Shown one piece after another: positions 5,331-6,746 of a DNA stretch of 6,746 nt; within the stretch, counting starts at the first letter, position 1; each line of letters opens with the position of its first letter. The notes under the pieces are model-generated. The model was given only the letters and a program-made list of their open reading frames with translations. It was not told where the DNA came from and searched no databases. The DNA is from an archaeon (GTDB taxonomy: Archaea > Asgardarchaeota > Hermodarchaeia > Hermodarchaeales > Hermodarchaeaceae), in the NCBI GenBank assembly GCA_016550485.1, contig JABXGV010000251.1, forward strand, positions 1 through 6,746. The letters run 5' to 3'. Made by a program: the position numbers and the translations under genes.

Positions 5331-6593
5331 ATGCCACCGCGGGTGCCCAAGCAGAGCGTCGTCAATATTGGTCTTGTTGGTCATGTAGATCATGGTAAGA
5401 CTACTCTGGCTAAGGCATTGTCTGGAGAGTGGACGGACAGACACTCGCAGGAGATAGAGCGGGGGATTTCAATAAAGCTGGGGTATGCAGACCTCATTTT
5501 TTACAAGTGCCCATCTTGTAAACCACCAGAATGCTATACGATAGAGCCCTCATGCCCCAAATGCGGTGGAGAAGCAGAACTATTGCGGCGTATATCGCTC
5601 GTAGATGTGCCAGGGCATGAGGTCCTCATGGCTACAATGGTTTCTGGGACCGCACTGATGGATGGTGCACTGCTTCTGATAGCAGCTGATGAGAAATGTC
5701 CACAACCTCAGACTCGGGAACATCTTGCAGCCTTGGAAATCACAGGCGTTGATAAAATCGTCGTTGTCCAGAATAAAGTCGAACTAGTGTCGGAAAAGCA
5801 GGTAATCAAAAATTACGAGGAAATTCTGAAATTTATAAAAGGAACAGTAGCTGAAAACGCCCCAATCATACCTATTTCAGCGATGTTTGGCACAAACCTC
5901 GATGTATTGATTCAGGCGATTGAAGAGACAATTCCAACACCCAAACGGGATCTAAAAAAACCAGGGCTGATGTACATAGCACGTTCCTTTGACATTAACT
6001 ATCCAGGAACGACACCTGAGAACCTAAGAGGTGGAGTAGTGGGTGGGACTATTATACAAGGAAAGCTGAAAGTAGGGGATGAGCTAGAACTTCGTCCTGG
6101 AATGCGTGTGAAGCAGGCTCGGGGAAAACAAGCCATTTACAAATCCTTAATAACGACAGTACAGAGCATCCAATCAGGAACAGGCGCGAAATTAAAGACC
6201 GCTGATCCGGGTGGGCTGATTGGTGTGGGAACAACATTGGATTCAGCTTTTACTCGAGCAGATGCGTTAATCGGAAATATAGCCGGTGTCTCCGGTGAAC
6301 TGCCACCATTAATAGATAAGATTACATTAAAGCCCTTCTTGTTAAAGCAAGTTGTTGGACTAGTAGAGCAGATTGCAGTTACTCAAATTAGGGTCAAGGA
6401 AGAATTGATGTTGGTTATAGGGACGTCGGTTGCCGTGGGTGTGGTCCAGAAAGTAATGAAGAAAAAGAAGCTAGTTACATTCAAATTACAAAAGCCCGTT
6501 TGTATTCTACCCGGGCAGAGGGTCGCTATAAGTCGGCTTGTTGAGAAGAGGTGGCGGCTGATTGGCTGGGGGGCCATCACTGAAGAGGAGTGA
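5331..6593 (+). CDS. eif2g: Translation initiation factor aIF2 subunit gamma (GTPase)
   Basis: This is the GTP-binding core of the aIF2 heterotrimer, which delivers Met-tRNAi to the small ribosomal subunit; it has also been linked to mRNA 5'-end protection in archaea. From ATG 5331 it is 420 residues, the usual length. Visible motifs are G1 GHVDHGKT (17-24), switch I ERGISIKLGYAD, a zinc knuckle with Cys60, Cys63, Cys75 and Cys78, G3 DVPGHE (92-97), G4 NKVE (148-151) and G5 SAMFG (183-187). Domains II and III follow, with the characteristic SFDINYPGT and RGGVVGGTI. The zinc knuckle and the NKVE G4 variant separate it from EF-Tu/aEF1A and SelB. Longer in-frame starts back to 5268 would overlap rps6e and are not supported. 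It is probably translated from an rps6e-eif2g-PIN mRNA. Confidence 0.96.
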   Translation: MPPRVPKQSVVNIGLVGHVDHGKTTLAKALSGEWTDRHSQEIERGISIKLGYADLIFYKCPSCKPPECYTIEPSCPKCGGEAELLRRISLVDVPGHEVLMATMVSGTALMDGALLLIAADEKCPQPQTREHLAALEITGVDKIVVVQNKVELVSEKQVIKNYEEILKFIKGTVAENAPIIPISAMFGTNLDVLIQAIEETIPTPKRDLKKPGLMYIARSFDINYPGTTPENLRGGVVGGTIIQGKLKVGDELELRPGMRVKQARGKQAIYKSLITTVQSIQSGTGAKLKTADPGGLIGVGTTLDSAFTRADALIGNIAGVSGELPPLIDKITLKPFLLKQVVGLVEQIAVTQIRVKEELMLVIGTSVAVGVVQKVMKKKKLVTFKLQKPVCILPGQRVAISRLVEKRWRLIGWGAITEEE

Positions 6594-6597
6594 TGAT

Positions 6598-6746
6598 CTG
6601 ACTCGTCACCCTACAGTTGTGCTACTTGACACAAACTTCTTGTTGTTACCTTTTCAGCGTCGAATCGATATCTTCGAGGAAATTAAACGATTATTAAACA
6701 GTCACGTTGAGTTTGTGGTTCTTCCAGAAATACTCGGTGAGTTACA
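6598..6746 (+). CDS. PIN-domain protein (3' partial, possible CTG start)
   Basis: The frame TRHPTVVLLDTNFLLLPFQR followed by RIDIFEEIKRLL and EFVVLPEILGEL matches the first half of a PIN domain. The strand-end motif LLDTNFLL supplies the first catalytic Asp (codon 6628), and the helix PEILGEL supplies the next acidic residue. PIN proteins are Mg2+-dependent RNases. A gene of this kind often follows eif2g in archaea, and some relatives belong to the Fcf1/Nob1-like rRNA-processing group; the fragment is too short to assign one. The start is uncertain. The SD-like GAGGAGTGAT (6585-6594), overlapping the eif2g stop, points to CTG 6598. Alternatives are TTG 6562, overlapping eif2g, and GTG 6619, which has no nearby SD. 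The gene runs off the window. Confidence 0.75.
   Translation, partial: MTRHPTVVLLDTNFLLLPFQRRIDIFEEIKRLLNSHVEFVVLPEILGEL

Overview
The window is archaeal. It carries the ribosomal and translation-factor cluster that many archaea keep together: rps28e, rpl24e, ndk, infB (aIF5B), rps6e, eif2g and then a PIN-domain gene. Every core gene has its closest counterparts in the archaeal/eukaryotic version of the machinery (eS28, eL24, eS6, eIF5B, eIF2-gamma). Upstream signals are also archaeal: A/T-rich TATA-like boxes and purine-rich Shine-Dalgarno sites. The sequence alone does not fix the lineage. A TACK or Asgard-type archaeon is plausible, but that is inference.

Layout. Positions 1-1445 hold the 3' part of a large + strand gene that runs in from outside the window. 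It has a LAGLIDADG-like homing-endonuclease motif near the left edge and HEAT-like repeats at its C-terminus, and it sits where rpl7ae often lies in archaeal genomes. Positions 1499-1747 hold rps28e, whose reading frame is broken by 30 in-frame nucleotides with two TAA codons. Positions 1761-2024 hold rpl24e. Positions 2077-2745 hold ndk on the minus strand, inverted relative to the rest of the cluster. Positions 2899-4689 hold infB, read divergently from ndk. A 217-nt gap with small hairpins and palindromes follows, then rps6e (4907-5305), eif2g (5331-6593) and the start of a PIN-domain gene (6598 to the window end).

The main discovery is inside rps28e. The 30-nt insert (1544-1573) and its flanks can fold into a bulge-helix-bulge (BHB)-like structure, the motif cut by the archaeal tRNA splicing endonuclease. 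The structure has an 8-bp outer exon-exon stem, a 4-bp central helix, 3-nt bulges at both boundaries and a 6-bp intron-internal stem. Cutting each bulge after its second base removes exactly 30 nt. That restores an uninterrupted 72-aa eS28 reading PAEVVQ-VIGRTG. This makes a minimal BHB intron in a ribosomal-protein gene the best explanation. Such introns in archaeal protein genes are rare; cbf5 of Crenarchaeota is the established case.

Functionally, eS28 and eS6 are small-subunit proteins and eL24 is a large-subunit protein. aIF2-gamma carries initiator tRNA to the small subunit, aIF5B promotes subunit joining, and Ndk balances the nucleoside triphosphates (including GTP) these GTPases use. 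The distal PIN gene may encode an RNA nuclease. No tRNA, rRNA, CRISPR array or transposase was found.
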